64,000 nt of DNA from Thamnaconus septentrionalis (lineage: Eukaryota; Chordata; Actinopteri; Tetraodontiformes; Monacanthidae), in assembly GCA_009823395.1 (NCBI GenBank), contig CM020514.1, forward strand, positions 9,424,966-9,488,965, given 5' to 3'. The translations under genes were made by a program, and so were the position numbers. Shown here piece by piece: positions 13,051 through 47,954 of this stretch (within the stretch, counting starts at the first letter, position 1; every line of letters begins with the position of its first letter). The notes beneath the pieces are model-generated. The model worked only from the letters and a program-made list of their open reading frames with translations. It did not search any database and was not told the DNA's origin.

Positions 13051-15346
13051 TGATCCATTTAAGACCGGGAAAAGGGTACAAAACAAGAAAAATCTGTTTT
13101 TAACCCAAAAGCCTGCCAGATGGTCTGTGGATTTATTGATAGTAGCTGATAGTATCACCATTGGGTATGAAGATCCTTAAGTTTTACCAGATGTACATAT
13201 TCTATACCATTTGGAAAGTTCCAATCGTTTGATGAATGGATTAATCCAGTGGTAGATGGTCCGTGCTTTTTCGTTTCACAAAAGAATGCAGCATAGCAGT
13301 GAAAGCAGCCGATTTACTCATCTATTACAATCAAAAGTTAGATTTAGTGCAGGTCCGCTGGCAGCTCCAGGCAGTTGGCGTTTTATCGCCAAGTATCGGT
13401 TGGATATTCTGGCGCTGGTGATTCTTCTGTTTTGACGATTGTTGTTGTGCTGCACAAACACTCCGCGTTCCCTTGCACGCTGGGGCAGCGTGAGTCAGAA
13501 CCAAAAAAAAATAAAAGTCAAACCCTCTGATGTGAGGACGCGCTCGTCCCCGCTGACAATAGAAATGCAGTAATTGCTTTCCTCTCCTTGCCAGATAGAT
13601 GGGTGGAAGCGGCATCTCTGCCAGTATTTCTCATCTTCGCTGGAAGTGTGGAGAACCCACTTCCTTGAAATGAGTAACAGTGACAAAACGTGACGTCAGC
13701 TCGTTCCCGGATTCTCGTCAGCTGGGCTCGGGCAGCACCATTTGTCAATCCGCAGGAGTTCCAGAGAATGGGACCCAGTTACTCCCCAGGTTAGTGACAA
13801 CAGCCCCAGACAAGTTTTCCTTTGTGAGCATTCGTAGCCACTTTGTTTTTACTCCCTTCTAAACGTGTGAAAGGATCAACAAAGTAGTAAGCAGAGCGTT
13901 TCTACAGGAGGCTGTAAACAGAGTTTCTTTTTTATTGTTATTATCATTTTCCCTCCAAGACTTCCAGTCGAGTGTACAGTCTTTCCACTTCCACTGTGCT
14001 GATGTCTGTTTTCATTTCTAATTATTTTTTGTTTATTTTCTTTTTTTTTCTGTCTGAGTTCACATCCTTTCATTGCCATTTTTTGTGATGATTGTTGTTA
14101 AGCTGCAAAGAAGAAGTGCCGTAGACAAATTTAGATCAGAGTCATAATGGCCCCTCCTATTTTCCCGTGGAATAACAACACTCAATCATTACCAAATGTT
14201 GGCAGATCCTGAGGTTTAGCAGCACAGCATGCACATTCATTGAGAGCCAAATTAATGACACCACACTATTTTACCTCTTGGTACTCCATATAATCTTGAC
14301 TTTATCTTCCTTTAACTCTGTGAATGTGTATATACATATAAAATATTCATTGGATTCATTTTAATTGGCCAAGGCATGCTGTTATATGTGAGGATGTAAA
14401 TGGCATAAAGGTTTGCAAACACTACAAAGAATCAGTAAATACTTTGCAGTGACATCACTTCTCAGCTCGCATTAAAATTCCCCTGGATGAAAGAAGAACT
14501 AAAACATCTGGGGACATGGCTGCGTTCTGAGGGGAAAGCCGCAAAACCAGGAGCAACACAGCTGAATATCATTCTAAATTAAAAGCAGTTTGAGTTGATC
14601 GCAGTCCTCGGAGTCAGACGTGCAGTCAGGAAATGGCTTTCCTGGTATCTGCCACAGACAGAGTTTAGAATGGGGAATCCCTTTCAAAACAGAAACAACA
14701 AAACCCTTTCAATATGAGTTGATCGACATTCTATCTGTTACATTCAATACTGGCCAATCATTTTTTCTCTATTATCATTGGAGTCGATGCTTGAAGGTCT
14801 TGTAGCGACAGTCTTGCAGCTTTTATGTGAGCTCTCGCCAACACCAGTCGGGAGGAGAGAAAAAAAGCCCTCAGTGTTCTTTGCTCTTCTTTAGACGAGG
14901 AAATCTTGTCAAGTTCTGATACAATTTACACAGTCAGTTACCCACTGTGGCAGCTGTTATTTATAAGCCAGGAGCTCCTGATAAGTTTAAAACGTTAAAA
15001 CATTACAAAGTGAGAGTTTTTCAAGGTGGATCTATCACATGTTGGTTTGCTCAGCAGAGTTTTGCTGAGGAAGTGCAGGGAGCCGGTTTGTTTCGGTGTC
15101 CAGTGCAAACCTGAAACATCCAGCGGTGAAACGATAACGCGTACGGCAGCTTTAACTGAAGTGAACCTGAATAATTTTTTGCAGCGTGTACATTAATCAC
15201 TGTCATAACCGTGGTGACCATAATTTACTGTGGAACGTATATCCTGCATGACACTTTCAGTTTCACTCTGGCGCTGCTTTAAAAAAAGGCCCTCTGGTAT
15301 TTACAAAATGATATTTTGAGACTGACTACTGTTTTCCATTTACATT

Positions 15347-15378
<32 letters not shown>
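15347..15378. repeat. (GT)n microsatellite
   Basis: About 16 uninterrupted TG dinucleotides. Confidence 0.95.
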
Positions 15379-15380
<2 letters not shown>

Positions 15381-16304
15381 CTGCTGGCAGATGCAACCGG
15401 GCGGCCAGAGGAAGAAACTGTGCAAGTGGAAAAAGTCTGAGATGATGTGCAGGTGGAGAAACCAGAGACGTGCTAAATCCCACTCAGGATCTCCTTTTGG
15501 AGAGACGTTTGTAATCAGCGGACAGTAGCAGGACCGTTGGCCCGTCTATCATCATTGTGAGATTAACCAAACACAAACCTCTGAATAGTTTTCTTCTCGT
15601 GGGTAAAACGTGGAGTAGCTTGGTCTGGATGATTGCAAAGTTTGCGTCGGCGTTGCATCATCGCTTGCAACATTAATTGATCGATTTTCCTTTGGATTCT
15701 GGCTGCGGAGCTTCGTAATGACTCATCTTACCCTCAGGTGTTACTCACCACATGACAGCGGCCGCATCTAAGGTGTTAAATCCAGGGTGAATGAAAAAAA
15801 AAAATGTTGAAAAATCTAAGCAGTAACATCATTCCGAGTCCCAGAGGAGTTTAAGTTTTAAATGATTTGTTCTCGAGATACACTGTCTAAGGAATATCTT
15901 AATCCTCTTGGCCCTCCCGCTTCTACATGCTTGTCTTATTACTCTATAAAATCTGATCTACCTCCTTAAATCAAGACCCTATTTATGTCTTAACTGATTT
16001 ATTTCCTGCCCCAGCGGAAGAACTTGAAATAAACTGCAGGAAAAGCGCACTCTTTGCCATTTGTAGCCTTTCAGTCACAGTAGAATTGCATCATAGCACA
16101 GAAGATCCCCCTTTTTATTGACAAACCATCATTCTTAATAGCTGTGCTTTTAAAAATTCACTTATTTCATTGTGTGAAGTAAGATCCTGGCGAGCAGCTT
16201 TGCCCTTTATTTACTCTACTAAGGCAACGGGCTGGATACTGTACCTTCTCATTCTACTCAGTGAAAACTACATGAATTTATTTACTCATCTAAATCTAAG
16301 TCAA

Positions 16305-16360
16305 AAGTAGTAGTAGTAATAATAATAATAATAATGATAATAATAACAATAAATTAATAA
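16305..16360. repeat. (TAG)n/(TAA)n trinucleotide microsatellite
   Basis: A TAG run passes into TAA repeats and then degrades into ataacaataaattaataaa. Confidence 0.85.
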
Positions 16361-17614
16361 ATAGACATTAATGAATGTTGTGAACCCCAGATTTCCTTTG
16401 AAGGTTAATTCCACAATTTTAAAAATAGCGTCTTGGGTGCAAAAGCCAAATGCATCCACATTTCTGCTTTAAATAGCCATTAGGATCAGAGAGCCGTCCA
16501 CCTCAGGAAGCAGTGAGGCCTACAGCCAAGTGTTGATCTCTTTTTTGGATTACATGACGCACAGTGCAGTTCTGCAGAGAAACATATGGAAACCAGACAG
16601 TCCTTCAGCCGGAGCCATTAACCTGTGTGTGGAGCTTTGAGATCACAGCACCGATGACAACCTGTCAACTCCAGATAACCCTCCTAATCTAGCATATTGT
16701 GTCGCACGCAGTCTACCACAATGCAGCGTTCAGATCTGGTTGCAGTGTCTTTATCTGTTTTTAATTGAGGTTTGCTTGTCTTGTTTCTGTGTTGGTTGAA
16801 TCATGCCCCAGTCAAAACTGTCCACATGCATTATTATTCGTTAAATGGAAATTAAAAATTAAACCACGTGCCCCAGAGTGTCTGCAGCTTCACATTGGAT
16901 GTGCAGTGTCGGTCCAGCAGGTTCGAGGATGTCATGGAAAGTAAAACCGGTATGTGAGTGAGAGCAGCCAGTTGGGGTGATGGTGGTTTTTTGGAGCCGT
17001 TTTTCCAGCCTCTGATTTCTTTGAAGGGCCACCTGCTCACAATTAGACCTGAAAGACTTTGCTCCTTCTTTCTCTTCTCTACGATCTCTGCACTCATCTA
17101 CCTCACACACACATCACGACTATGGAACAAAAGTCATTAAGTATCCAGTCCAAAAACTATGCTTTGATGAAAATTGTTCTGTCACCCATTTGGTGCGTCC
17201 TAGATTTTAAACAGACTTTAAGCATGTCACAGATTTTTTTTTTGTTTTATATTAATTGCTGCAGTCACACCAAATAAGGTGCTGCGGTGCCATCTAGTCT
17301 GGACACTGACGTTTTGTTGGTGGAAACAGCTCAAACCTTTGGCCACTGCAGACTGACTCACATCGCAGTGTAATCCTACAACCTGACTACACTATGACAA
17401 ACTCATTAAACTACACAACCTGATACCGTCCAGTTATGTTAAGAAGTGAGAGCGTAAACTCAACGCTACCCTGCAATATTAAATCACACTTTTGGATTTG
17501 GTATGACAGTTATAACTTTGTAACTACGTAACAATCCCTTGTCTATAATGATCGCCGTTAAGTTCTCAACTACTTGTACAGTTTGAATCTGTTGCGTGAA
17601 GTAACAGTTATTTA

Positions 17615-17760
17615 ACATTAGTCTAAACCATTGACTGTAAATAAAGATGGATGTAGCTTCTGCTTTCAGAAATAGAGGCCAATGCAGAAGTGGCAAAAAC
17701 CTGCATTTCATTGTTTGACCAGTAGTTGGTGCCAAAGCCGGTTGCAAAAATATTGACCTT
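17615..17760. repeat. Fragment of a common teleost interspersed repeat
   Basis: The phrase CATTGACTGTAAATAAAGATGGATGTAGCTTCTGC followed by CAGAAATAGAGGCCAATGCAGAAG is one I recognise as recurring in fish intergenic DNA. Its class is uncertain, and no coding potential is seen. Confidence 0.4.
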
Positions 17761-20700
17761 AACAAACAAACTAATTCTTTGTTTTTTCGGGCTTGTGTAG
17801 CGTCGGTGTCAGAAACCATTCACAATAGAAACAGTCGGTCGAGGCAACCAAAGAAGCAAAACGCAAAACAAATGTCAACAGTTTTGGAAGATGGTTTCCA
17901 AGGAAAGAGATCATTGGACATGGTCTACCCCACAATATAAGGGTGTCTTTTGGTCTGATGAGTCTAATTGGTGGAAACTTATGAATGCTGTGTCCATTTG
18001 GGTATAGAACAAAAGGACTGATTAGGACCGGATTAGATGCTACGGTTTGGTACGTACAATGTGTGAGTGACTGAAAGCACATCTGTGATGGCAACATTGA
18101 TGGTTTTTTAGATTACAAAAAAAAAAGATTGCTCCAACTTTGAGGTTGAAGAGTTGAACACCTGAGGCAATGGGTTCAGTCCAACTGTCCAGGACGAGCT
18201 CCAGCAGGCATTACCTGACACTGGCTTCTTTAAATCCACTGTTAGAATGGCTGGAAACTTGAATCACACAAATGAATATTAACAAGAAACAGAGTTCTTT
18301 GCAAAGCTCGTTCAAATCCAACCTGCTTCTTACTTGAATCTTTTTTTCATATAATCCTAAATTGAACCAGCAGAGCATCTATAGGAAACGTACAAGCGTC
18401 TCATAGAAAAGAGGATACAAGAATGTCCACACTTGTTATGGGCATGACGTGCCAGTCTATTAATGCAGTTGAGTTATTATGCAATAACTTCTTCTGGCAA
18501 ATGGTTGAATAACAAGCTCATTTGTCTGAAGATTAATTGTAATCAGGTATCAGCATTGTTATTACATTACAGTCCTGGCCCTGACCTCTGCCAGGCTGAA
18601 TATCTCCCCACACGCTGCTCATGATATCAGGTTAGACGCAGTTCACTGCCTCGCCAAAGGAGCCCTGCAGCTGCGGGTCCCTTGCAAAGCTGCTGGATGG
18701 CTGAGATATCAGCTGCAAGTGCTAGAAATGCGCGCAAACGCATCCGTCCACCCGAGCTCCGTCATGCAGCGTTTACTTCCATTCCAGTCTGCATTCTTTC
18801 AGTTTTGACAAAAGACAGCTGCGAGCCGCCCTTGTGAACTACAGAAGAAGGTGGAATAGAAATGAATGAGGTGACGGTGAGCACGGCTGCCGATAAGGAG
18901 ACAAGCGTGGATGTTGCAGCCTTGCCTGTTTAATCAAAATTAGGCAACATTGTCAGATTTAAAGAACATAGAAGGACACTAAAAGAACCCAAGCAGTTTT
19001 AACAAGAGTCTAGTTAATGACGTAATGTGTTACCTTCTCTTTTTTGCTGGAAGATGGCCTGTGGAGCTCTATTATATACACTATATATAAGAGTATTGAC
19101 TAACGTTCTTTTGACCCTGATGAAAACTTTCGATTTCTTATGTTGGAACTCACCTCTAAACGTCTGTCTGCATTTATGAGTCTACACATAGAAACTGTTG
19201 GACACGTGAAGTGTTTTTTTCCCTCCTGCTGCAGATACTGTAAAGTGTTTGAAACAAGCCCGCCGTCATAAATCAACGCGATCAATGAAGTTCCCGTCGT
19301 GGAGATGCGTTTTGCTCAAGTAAATCAAAAGTTAATTTTCGTGGCACTAAATCACTTCTTTCCCTCGAAGTATGGAAAGCCAATTAAAAGAAAAAAAAAA
19401 TCTCTATAACAATGTGCTTGGAAGGCGAGAATGGAAATGAAAACAGCAGGTCATGGGCTGGAACAGGAAAATGAATTGACATGCCATGTTCCTTCAGGTC
19501 AGAAAATCAATAAAAGCCTCTGTATCATGGACAGCTCCGATATTTGATCCTTCTCTAAAAATCTCAAATCTCTTTGGACCCTGAGCCCACGTCGCCATCT
19601 CTGACTGTGTTGCACTTGGATTGGCTGGAGCTTTTTGGAGCTGCGGGAGGCGCTACGTTATCGGTGTGCGGAGGCCAATTCTTCCCCAGCTCGTGCTGGA
19701 TTTAATCCTCCCCCTCCGGGGCAAAAGGCGACTCTCTGCTTGTCGAAGAGAATCCAGTGTGATGGAGGTGCTGTAAACAAGCTCAGGCTGCTGGCTCCCC
19801 ACTCAGTTTGTGCTGTTCCTCCAAACTCCGCTGTTGTCGGGAAGGGTTGCCTTGACTCTTTGGCTGCTGTGGTCATGCTGTGTCATGTCACTTGATACTG
19901 TTTTTACACCCATGAACTCTCTCCCCTTATCTGGCTTGAGCACCTAAACTCTTACCATAGCAACAGTAACACGGTCCTTTAGCATATTAAAACATTTCCT
20001 TTAACCAGACTAGCCAACTCTCTTGGATATTAGGACAAATATTCAAAAGAGACCCAATGAAATGTATGTCAAGGACTTTCATTCACAGTGTTGTCTTCTC
20101 GTCGTCTGTCATGTGTTCTATTAGCTCTTTTATTCCAGATGATTTAACGGATAAACGAAGGTGCTGAAAAACAAAGAGCGAGCGCTTTCAGAACATCGCC
20201 GGTGGCCTCCCCCCCCCTCCACATCACATTTATTGTCAACATTTGCTTGCCTGCCCGAGTGTGAAAGCACGTGATGACGTGACGTGGAGTGGATGATTAT
20301 TTTCCACTTCCTGTGTCCCACTTTGCCTCCACCTTGCGAGCCGGCCGCTGCCACCCGTCAAAGTCTTCCAGAGCCTGTCTCGGTTTGCTCCCATGGTTTA
20401 TTTGTCTTAATCATGCGGGGGAACAAAGAGCGAGCCGAGACAGTCAAAGGCTTCACTCTCATCACCAAGCCAGGAAAACGAGCTCACTTCCTCCTGACGT
20501 CCCGTCTCCTTCTTCTTCTGTCTCTCTCTTCCCCTCCTTCTTGCAAGATACCGAACCACTTTTCACAGTTTCCAGTTGTTAAGTGACGGGCCTGACAGTG
20601 TTTCTCAGCAGAGCTTGTGCGACGCTTAGCAGACAAAGCGCAAAAATAACAAAGTCACATGCAAGGAAATGGACCAGTCACTCGGCAATGGATGCTGCAC

Positions 20701-21349
20701 GTTGCTTAAGCTTTTGTTTTTGGAGAGAGAGCAGCACAACGGATGAGGTGCAGCGAGGACTCGGCGCAAGGAGAGGCGCACAAACATTTCCAAACAATTC
20801 ATCCTTGCAGGACCTTCTGTCTTTGCCCTGCTGTGAGCCCGCCGACCCGCCAGGCGCCACTTGCGTACAGTAAAAGAATGTCCTGTGGAATCCCGCCAGC
20901 CTTTCCACAATAAAAACATTATTTCAAAAATGTGTTGCCCCGACACTCAACGCGGCGCTGGATTTTCAGCTGGAAGGAAAGCGGGAAGGGGTGAGCGCTT
21001 TCCAGTGTGATGGCCCAGTGCGACCTGCGGAATGACTTTAGCACGACGTGCATCTGCTTCTTGGTTTGACTCATGGCTGCGTTACGTAAAGCAGCGCCGC
21101 CGGTGTGGCCATTGTTCGGGCTTCCCTGTTTGAGCGGCCTGTGTTTTGCATTTGGATGCTTCGTGGAGCGCTGGTGTCATGGAGAATGCAGTTCATACTG
21201 TAATATGCATATGGCCATCGTGGTTAATTACACACCTCATTGAGTCTCACTGCGTCTTTGTTTAGTCACTTTGCATACTTCTTCTCTTATGCACGAAGCA
21301 GAAATAGATCTGCATTTGTCTGACTTTCCCTTTTGTCCTTATCTTGCAG

Positions 21350-21425
21350 TGCGGAGGTCCCAGAGGACTGGGACCAAGAGGAAAACATACAGACATTGAA
21401 TGAACAGGAGCCCAGCTCTGGATAA
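21350..21425 (+). CDS. impg2: Probable terminal coding exon of impg2 (distal)
   Basis: A strong acceptor (pyrimidine tract from about 21321, ending cttgcag at 21349) is followed by an open reading of 25 codons. It fits the phase left by the impg2 exon ending at 6541. The joined reading is ...FVRQHQA then AEVPEDWDQEENIQTLNEQ, ending with TAA at 21423-21425. From memory the human protein ends QQVEEV, so the first residues (QAAEV) align with the human end and the fish tail is about 20 residues longer and acidic. A poly(A) signal AATAAA lies at about 21937. The implied intron is 14.8 kb. Phase agreement alone has a one-in-three chance, so this is an inference. Confidence 0.55.
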
Positions 21426-24400
21426 AAAGACTCGCTCGGGTGCTACAGCTGCAGCAGTTTTACCTGAAAAGGACACAGAACTGCGCCGAGGGCTTTTCTT
21501 GGCTGAAAACGTGTTTCCGTTTTACCTCTTGTTTGGCATCAAGAGTCCAGGGAAATAACGTGGCACGTGCACCAAGAGAAATTCCTCTGATCTGAAAATC
21601 CGACCGGTCCAATTTGAATGCCTTCGACAGAATGTTGGTCCAATCAACTGGACAAACGTTGGAGGACCGATTTGCCCGGCTAATTATTGTGATTACAGAG
21701 AAGACTCTGGCTTGGTAAATGACTTGCTGTTCAGCCACAGGAGTTTAATGACTGCTGACAGATGTCCAGGGCTGCACGTGTGCCAGTGGACTCCGTCTTT
21801 TTCTGTTTATTCTAAAAGCACAAATTAAAAATAACAGGGTTAGGGTTACTTACAAGCCCGACAGAACCTCTCTGTCCTCTGCAGTCGTCAGGCTCACCAG
21901 CCACCGCCGATGGTGAGGTCTTTCTTTCCTGCCGACAATAAAAACGGAAATAGCACAAACATGAGAAATGGTTCTAAATTAAAGATGTTTAGAAGCATTC
22001 TGAAAAGTATCGGGAGTGGGAGGACAATTAAACGTGGAACTTTTACGACGACATCTGCAAGCTTTTGCATTGATATAAGAGAGCCAGATTCAGGCTTAGT
22101 GGCTGCAGATCCACAGCATCCTATCTGCTTTCATCTGCACCTCTTCCTTTTTCACAGAAAAACCTGGAGTTGGAGGCTATGGTGTTGGAGTAAATATTTT
22201 GAGCATCTTTATAGTGTGATTTATAGATTTTTTTTTGGCTTTAAAAAAAATCGTGTAGATGTGTTAAGATTCGGCGCACGTGTTCTTCACCTGCTCTTCC
22301 TTAGTCTGCTCGGCAATGTGTGAAGTCTCTGCAGGTACAAGCAGTCGAGCCAGCTTTGGCGTTCATTTGGTCATCAGCTATTTCTGAAAAATTGCTAATA
22401 ACTTGATATTTAATTTGAGCAAGGAAAAAAAATCTCAGGCCGGTACGTTCTAGACGTACAAACAGTGCAAGTGTGCACGATGAAACCAAATGAGCGGTGA
22501 CCTCAGAAACACTGCGTGAAATTTTGGAAGAGCGCTCCATCCATCATTTTTTCCACTTTGCTACAGTATGCACAGCACAGTCTGTTTATCTGGCAGCGAC
22601 GCGAGACTCGCTGCACTGCCACACATCCCGACAGGCACATAATAAATCCTCCGCCAAAAATGGAGCGGGAGTCAGAAGAAGTATCCCTCCAAGCGGCATT
22701 ATAGAACGATGGTGTTCTCCTGACGACAGAGGAGCAATATTTCTGCGGTTGTGGCACCAAAGTTGCACCAAGTATTTATACGAGTCTGATTTTCATCCTT
22801 CAGCTGCCCTGACCTGGTATGGAAGCCTACAATCTAATAAAACACTCCACTCGTGGCCAAAGCGGATCGGAAAAAGTAGGACGGCTTAATAAAAAACAAA
22901 ACAAAGCCTAAATTGTTTTTTTTCCATACAGAATAACCAGGGAACACACACACACACAGAGCAGTAAAGTGAACGGCCTTCCACTCAGCCATAGCAAAAG
23001 TTTTCCAGTGGCCTGCAGGTAGGAAGGAACCACAGATTCTTCGCACTCACTTAAAAGTGATCCTTCTCTCGGAAGCATGGTGGCTCTTAGCCTGTGCATG
23101 ACAAGGAGATGATCCTTTTTGCTTCCTTTAATAAAATCGGCCCCATTATCGCTGACGTGAAGCTCTTGCGCGCTTCAAACAACCTGCTTTTGTTTTTCTG
23201 CACATCCTGACACAGTTTCCCAGGTGCTGTTGGCCATGTTAGGCTGGTGATGTGCTGAAAAGCAATATGATGAAGGAGAGAAAAAAGGGAGAAACAAGTG
23301 ATGGGAAAAACAGAGAGGACAGCAGGCCTGGCTCATTCTCTTCTTTCTCGCGCATCCATCACAAACAGCCGGACAGAATCTCCTGGAAAAGATTAAGCAA
23401 TGTAGTAATAAGGGTGAAAGACATCAGAGGAAAACAGCCCTCAGATATGCAAAATTTTCTGGAATCTTGTGCACAAACTGTAAAGAAAGTGACACTGACA
23501 GCAGTTCATGGACGGGATTAGGGTGAAGAGTGAAAAAGGTTTGATCACAGAAGAAGAAAGACAGGAAAAAGGTGTGAGCTGAGCTGCTGGTAATGAGACT
23601 GGAGGAGGTGTTTTGTGCTTTAGGTTTCTGGTTTAAAAAAATCAGTGCAGTGGCTTTTGTGACCAAAGCCCTATTTGCACGGGATTAGTATTACCTGGGG
23701 ACCTCTGGTAATTAGTAAATTACCCCCCAACGTCTGTGTTTCTTTTGGTGCAGTCGCACGGGATAAGTGAAGTCTGTATTTTACTCTGTTTTACTGACTT
23801 TAAGACCCAGATATGATGTCAATGCGGTGCCCGTCGCATCCGTTTTTGTCACATGCGCAAAGCAAAGCTAAACGGCGGCTACGACGGTGTTCCGGGAGTA
23901 TGTGTTTGGTCACGTTGTACGTTAGTAGTCATGGCGACTGTAAATAAAACTTGCTCTTTTATCGAATGGGTTTCCAGTACCGATACAAGACTTTATTTGC
24001 GCCTAAAACGCTGTCAAAACAGCCACTAATAATTCCCCAGCCTCCATTTTTCAATTGGAGAAGAAGTAGAAAAGGCGCGCAATAAAAACAAAAAATACAG
24101 CCCCAATCACTGAGATGCAGACTCGCACGGGACTAGTATTATCACAGGACGTCGGTGTTCGGTGAAATGTGGTAGGTAATTTGCGGTGGAATTTTTTACT
24201 TGACAAATTACAGACATGGCGCATTCGCACAGGATCAAGATCACAGACGTTCTCCGTGATTATTACAAATTACCAGAGGTCCCTAGGTAATACTCGTCCC
24301 GTGCGAATAGGGCAAGTTGTTGCCTTGTCCACTAATACAAGCCATTGCGCTGTAGATGTATCCCGGCTATTTTATTTATTTTTTATTTATTTCATATTTT

Positions 24401-26250
24401 ACTGTTTCTGATTAGTTGCACCTCCTTTCTGACTCCCTGCCTTGTGTCGTCTTGCAGCCACCTGCCTGTGATTACTCGTTTCACCATGACTAGTTTCAGC
24501 TGCATCTTGTTGCCCTCCTCTCTTTCGCGTGTCCTCCTTTCACTCTGCACTTGTATTCTTCAGTTACCAGAAAACATTCCAGCTTTCTTCTCCCTCACTG
24601 TAAGTTTCCTGCTGTTTGTAACCAATTTCTGTTTACCAACTTGGCATTTGCTTCTACAGTTTTCCAGCGGCTGCCTTCTGGCGTGTCTTCAGTTGTACTG
24701 AAGTAAATCCACCCAAACCCTGGCTCGTTCCTCCCCCTGAAATCAACAGCAGCAGGTGAATTGCACCATGTCAACTTGGGCCCGTATTCCCTTTTAGAGA
24801 CAAGACGGGTCTGAATATTGAGTTCAGTTCAGTTTTAGTTTATTTACAAATCATTCAAAACTCGGTTCAAAATTTATAACAATTTTTTTTTTGTCAAATA
24901 GAACTCTTTAGAAGCTATTTGTAGCTTGTAAACGGGGTGCAGACATTAAATCACAAACATATCTTATGAAAGCAGGTTTTATTGGTAGGCAAAGGACAAA
25001 TCATAAACATGTTTTCTCATAGAAAACAAAGCAATCCTTATCAGCTATTTAGAAATCAGGCTGATTCATTTCATTCTATTTTTACAGGACTGCTGTCTGT
25101 GACTCATCTTTTGTGGTTTTGGATCTGGCACTGTACAGCAGCAATTTGATCAGGGGACTTTTAAAGAACGTGAACCTCCTCTGACCTCCTACATCATGTC
25201 CTGTCTCGTGCGATGACATGTGGGATGTAATCAGCTGCATTGGAGGGTGGAGATGTTTGGAGCAAACACACACACGTGCGATCAAGACGTGTATAACTTC
25301 CACAAAAGAATAATAATAAAAAATAGGAATCCTTTCTTGTTCTGCAGGCCAGCCCTCAGCTCGCTGTAAACCCGAACCATATTCGCCCAGTGTAACTTTT
25401 GAACAAAGCCCGTAATGGAACGTCGGGGACCAATGAAAAGATCAAATGTTTATATCGGAGAGAATGATGCTGTTTGCGGTTTAAGGTGTCCTGCCATTAT
25501 TCTAGTTGCTCACTTCTGCAGGGGTGGCCTAAGAATCTTTTATGGCTACACGGAACATTTTTCAGCGCAGTAAGTGTTGCTTAGAGCAACTTTGGAAACA
25601 TTGGCTTGGGATTATGATGTTATGCTGAGGTGTAAATATTGCAGCCAGAGGGTTTGATCCTTTTGCAATTAAGGTTCCACAAATGAAACACGCTGGCCAT
25701 TGTGATGCCCAATAAAGTCAACCAGTTGTTCTACAAAAGATTACGAGGCAAACTAATGAGGATGGATGAAGAAGAGAGCAAACTGATGAACATTCCGTTC
25801 TTGAGGGACGCTGATGTTAAAACTAACACCTGTAATTATGCATAGCCCACCTGCCATATCAACATTTTTTTCTAACTTGATCAATATATGTATAACTTCT
25901 TCGGGGCAGGACCAGCCAGACTTCTTGAAGCAGCAATGATGTAAATGGTTAGGATTGAATCACAGCAGCTTGCAGAATAGATTTTCGGTGGTAGTCGCCT
26001 GTTCCATTTGAGCTGGAACTGAGAGAAGGCAGAGCAATTAAGAGTGTCAAAAATTGTGCAAAGGAATATAAGGACGATTGAGGACGGCAAGACTAAACCG
26101 TGAAAAAGAAGATTAATAAGGGTCCTCGAAGAGTTGGAGGCCAGGGGAAGGCTTTCACTGCTTCCAAAAGAGAGATGGACAGAGAGAAGAAACATAACAG
26201 TGGGAGGATAATAGCAGGGGGTGTGTCCTTCTCTGTCAGGCCACTCCCTC
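21426..26250. other. Intergenic region between impg2 and abi3bp
   Basis: No gene recognised. It contains the MITE at 23668-24313 and a candidate poly(A) signal at about 21937. Short open readings lack any domain signature. Confidence 0.6.
23668..24313. mobile_element. Non-autonomous DNA transposon (MITE) with about 50-bp terminal inverted repeats
   Basis: The left end (GCCCTATTTGCACGGGATTAGTATTACC...GACCTCTGGTAATT) and the reverse complement of the right end (GCCCTATTCGCACGGGACGAGTATTACC...) match over about 50 bp with a few mismatches. Sub-terminal copies of CGCACGGGA(C/T)TAGTATTA occur inside, near 23756 and 24123. No transposase is encoded. I could not assign a target-site duplication with confidence. 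Confidence 0.75.
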
Positions 26251-26562
26251 CTTTATAGAGGTGCGTCTGCTGCACCTAGTGGTCCAGTTCAGTGATCTGC
26301 ACTAGTCCTGAGAGCCATCAGCTCAGAGAAGTAGTCCGGCCACTCCAGAAAACACCCAGCTGAAACTCACACTCACACACACGCAGAGAGGCACACACAT
26401 CTCCACCTGCCGTCGGCCGTCCAGACTCCAGTCTCAGGGAAGTGGTTGGCAGCCTCCTCCGTCCCTCTGTCTCACCCCTGTTGTGAGGAACCTGAGCTCG
26501 TTCGGACCGCAGCATCCTGTTGAGGCTCAGAGCTGCCCTTCGGACCCAGGGGGACGGCGAGG
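26251..26562 (+). promoter_or_regulatory. abi3bp: Probable abi3bp promoter and 5' UTR
   Basis: A TATA-like CTTTATAG at 26251-26258 lies about 300 nt before the start codon. The sequence then becomes richer in CpG and GC into exon 1. The transcription start is inferred to be near 26285. Confidence 0.35.

Positions 26563-47954
<21,392 letters not shown>

Larger units (their letters stand above)
6999..21349. other. Long gene-poor stretch (probable last impg2 intron)
   Basis: I see no protein-coding exon with recognisable similarity in these 14 kb other than the candidate at 21350. The track of short open readings shows no domain. Repeats found here are listed separately (8220-8690, 12776-13050, 15347-15378, 16305-16360, 17615-17760). 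An inverted pair of CRX/OTX-type cores (TAATCC 10467-10472, GGATTA 10500-10505) lies in a GC-richer patch at 10430-10620. Confidence 0.6.

Noticed and set aside
17880..18110. Possible Tc1-type transposase trace (frame reading ...FWSDESNWW...)
   Set aside because: Only one short motif resembles the family; no neighbouring conserved blocks or inverted ends could be found.
18120..18200. B-box-like gggttcagtcc suggesting a tRNA or SINE
   Set aside because: No A box at the right distance and no cloverleaf can be drawn.
20283..20950. Overlapping open readings on both strands in a CpG-containing stretch
   Set aside because: All frames are open by composition, there is no similarity to any family I know, and no splice structure was found; possibly regulatory DNA.
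21830..21850. Telomere-like gggttagggtta
   Set aside because: Only two units; expected by chance and not an interstitial telomere array.
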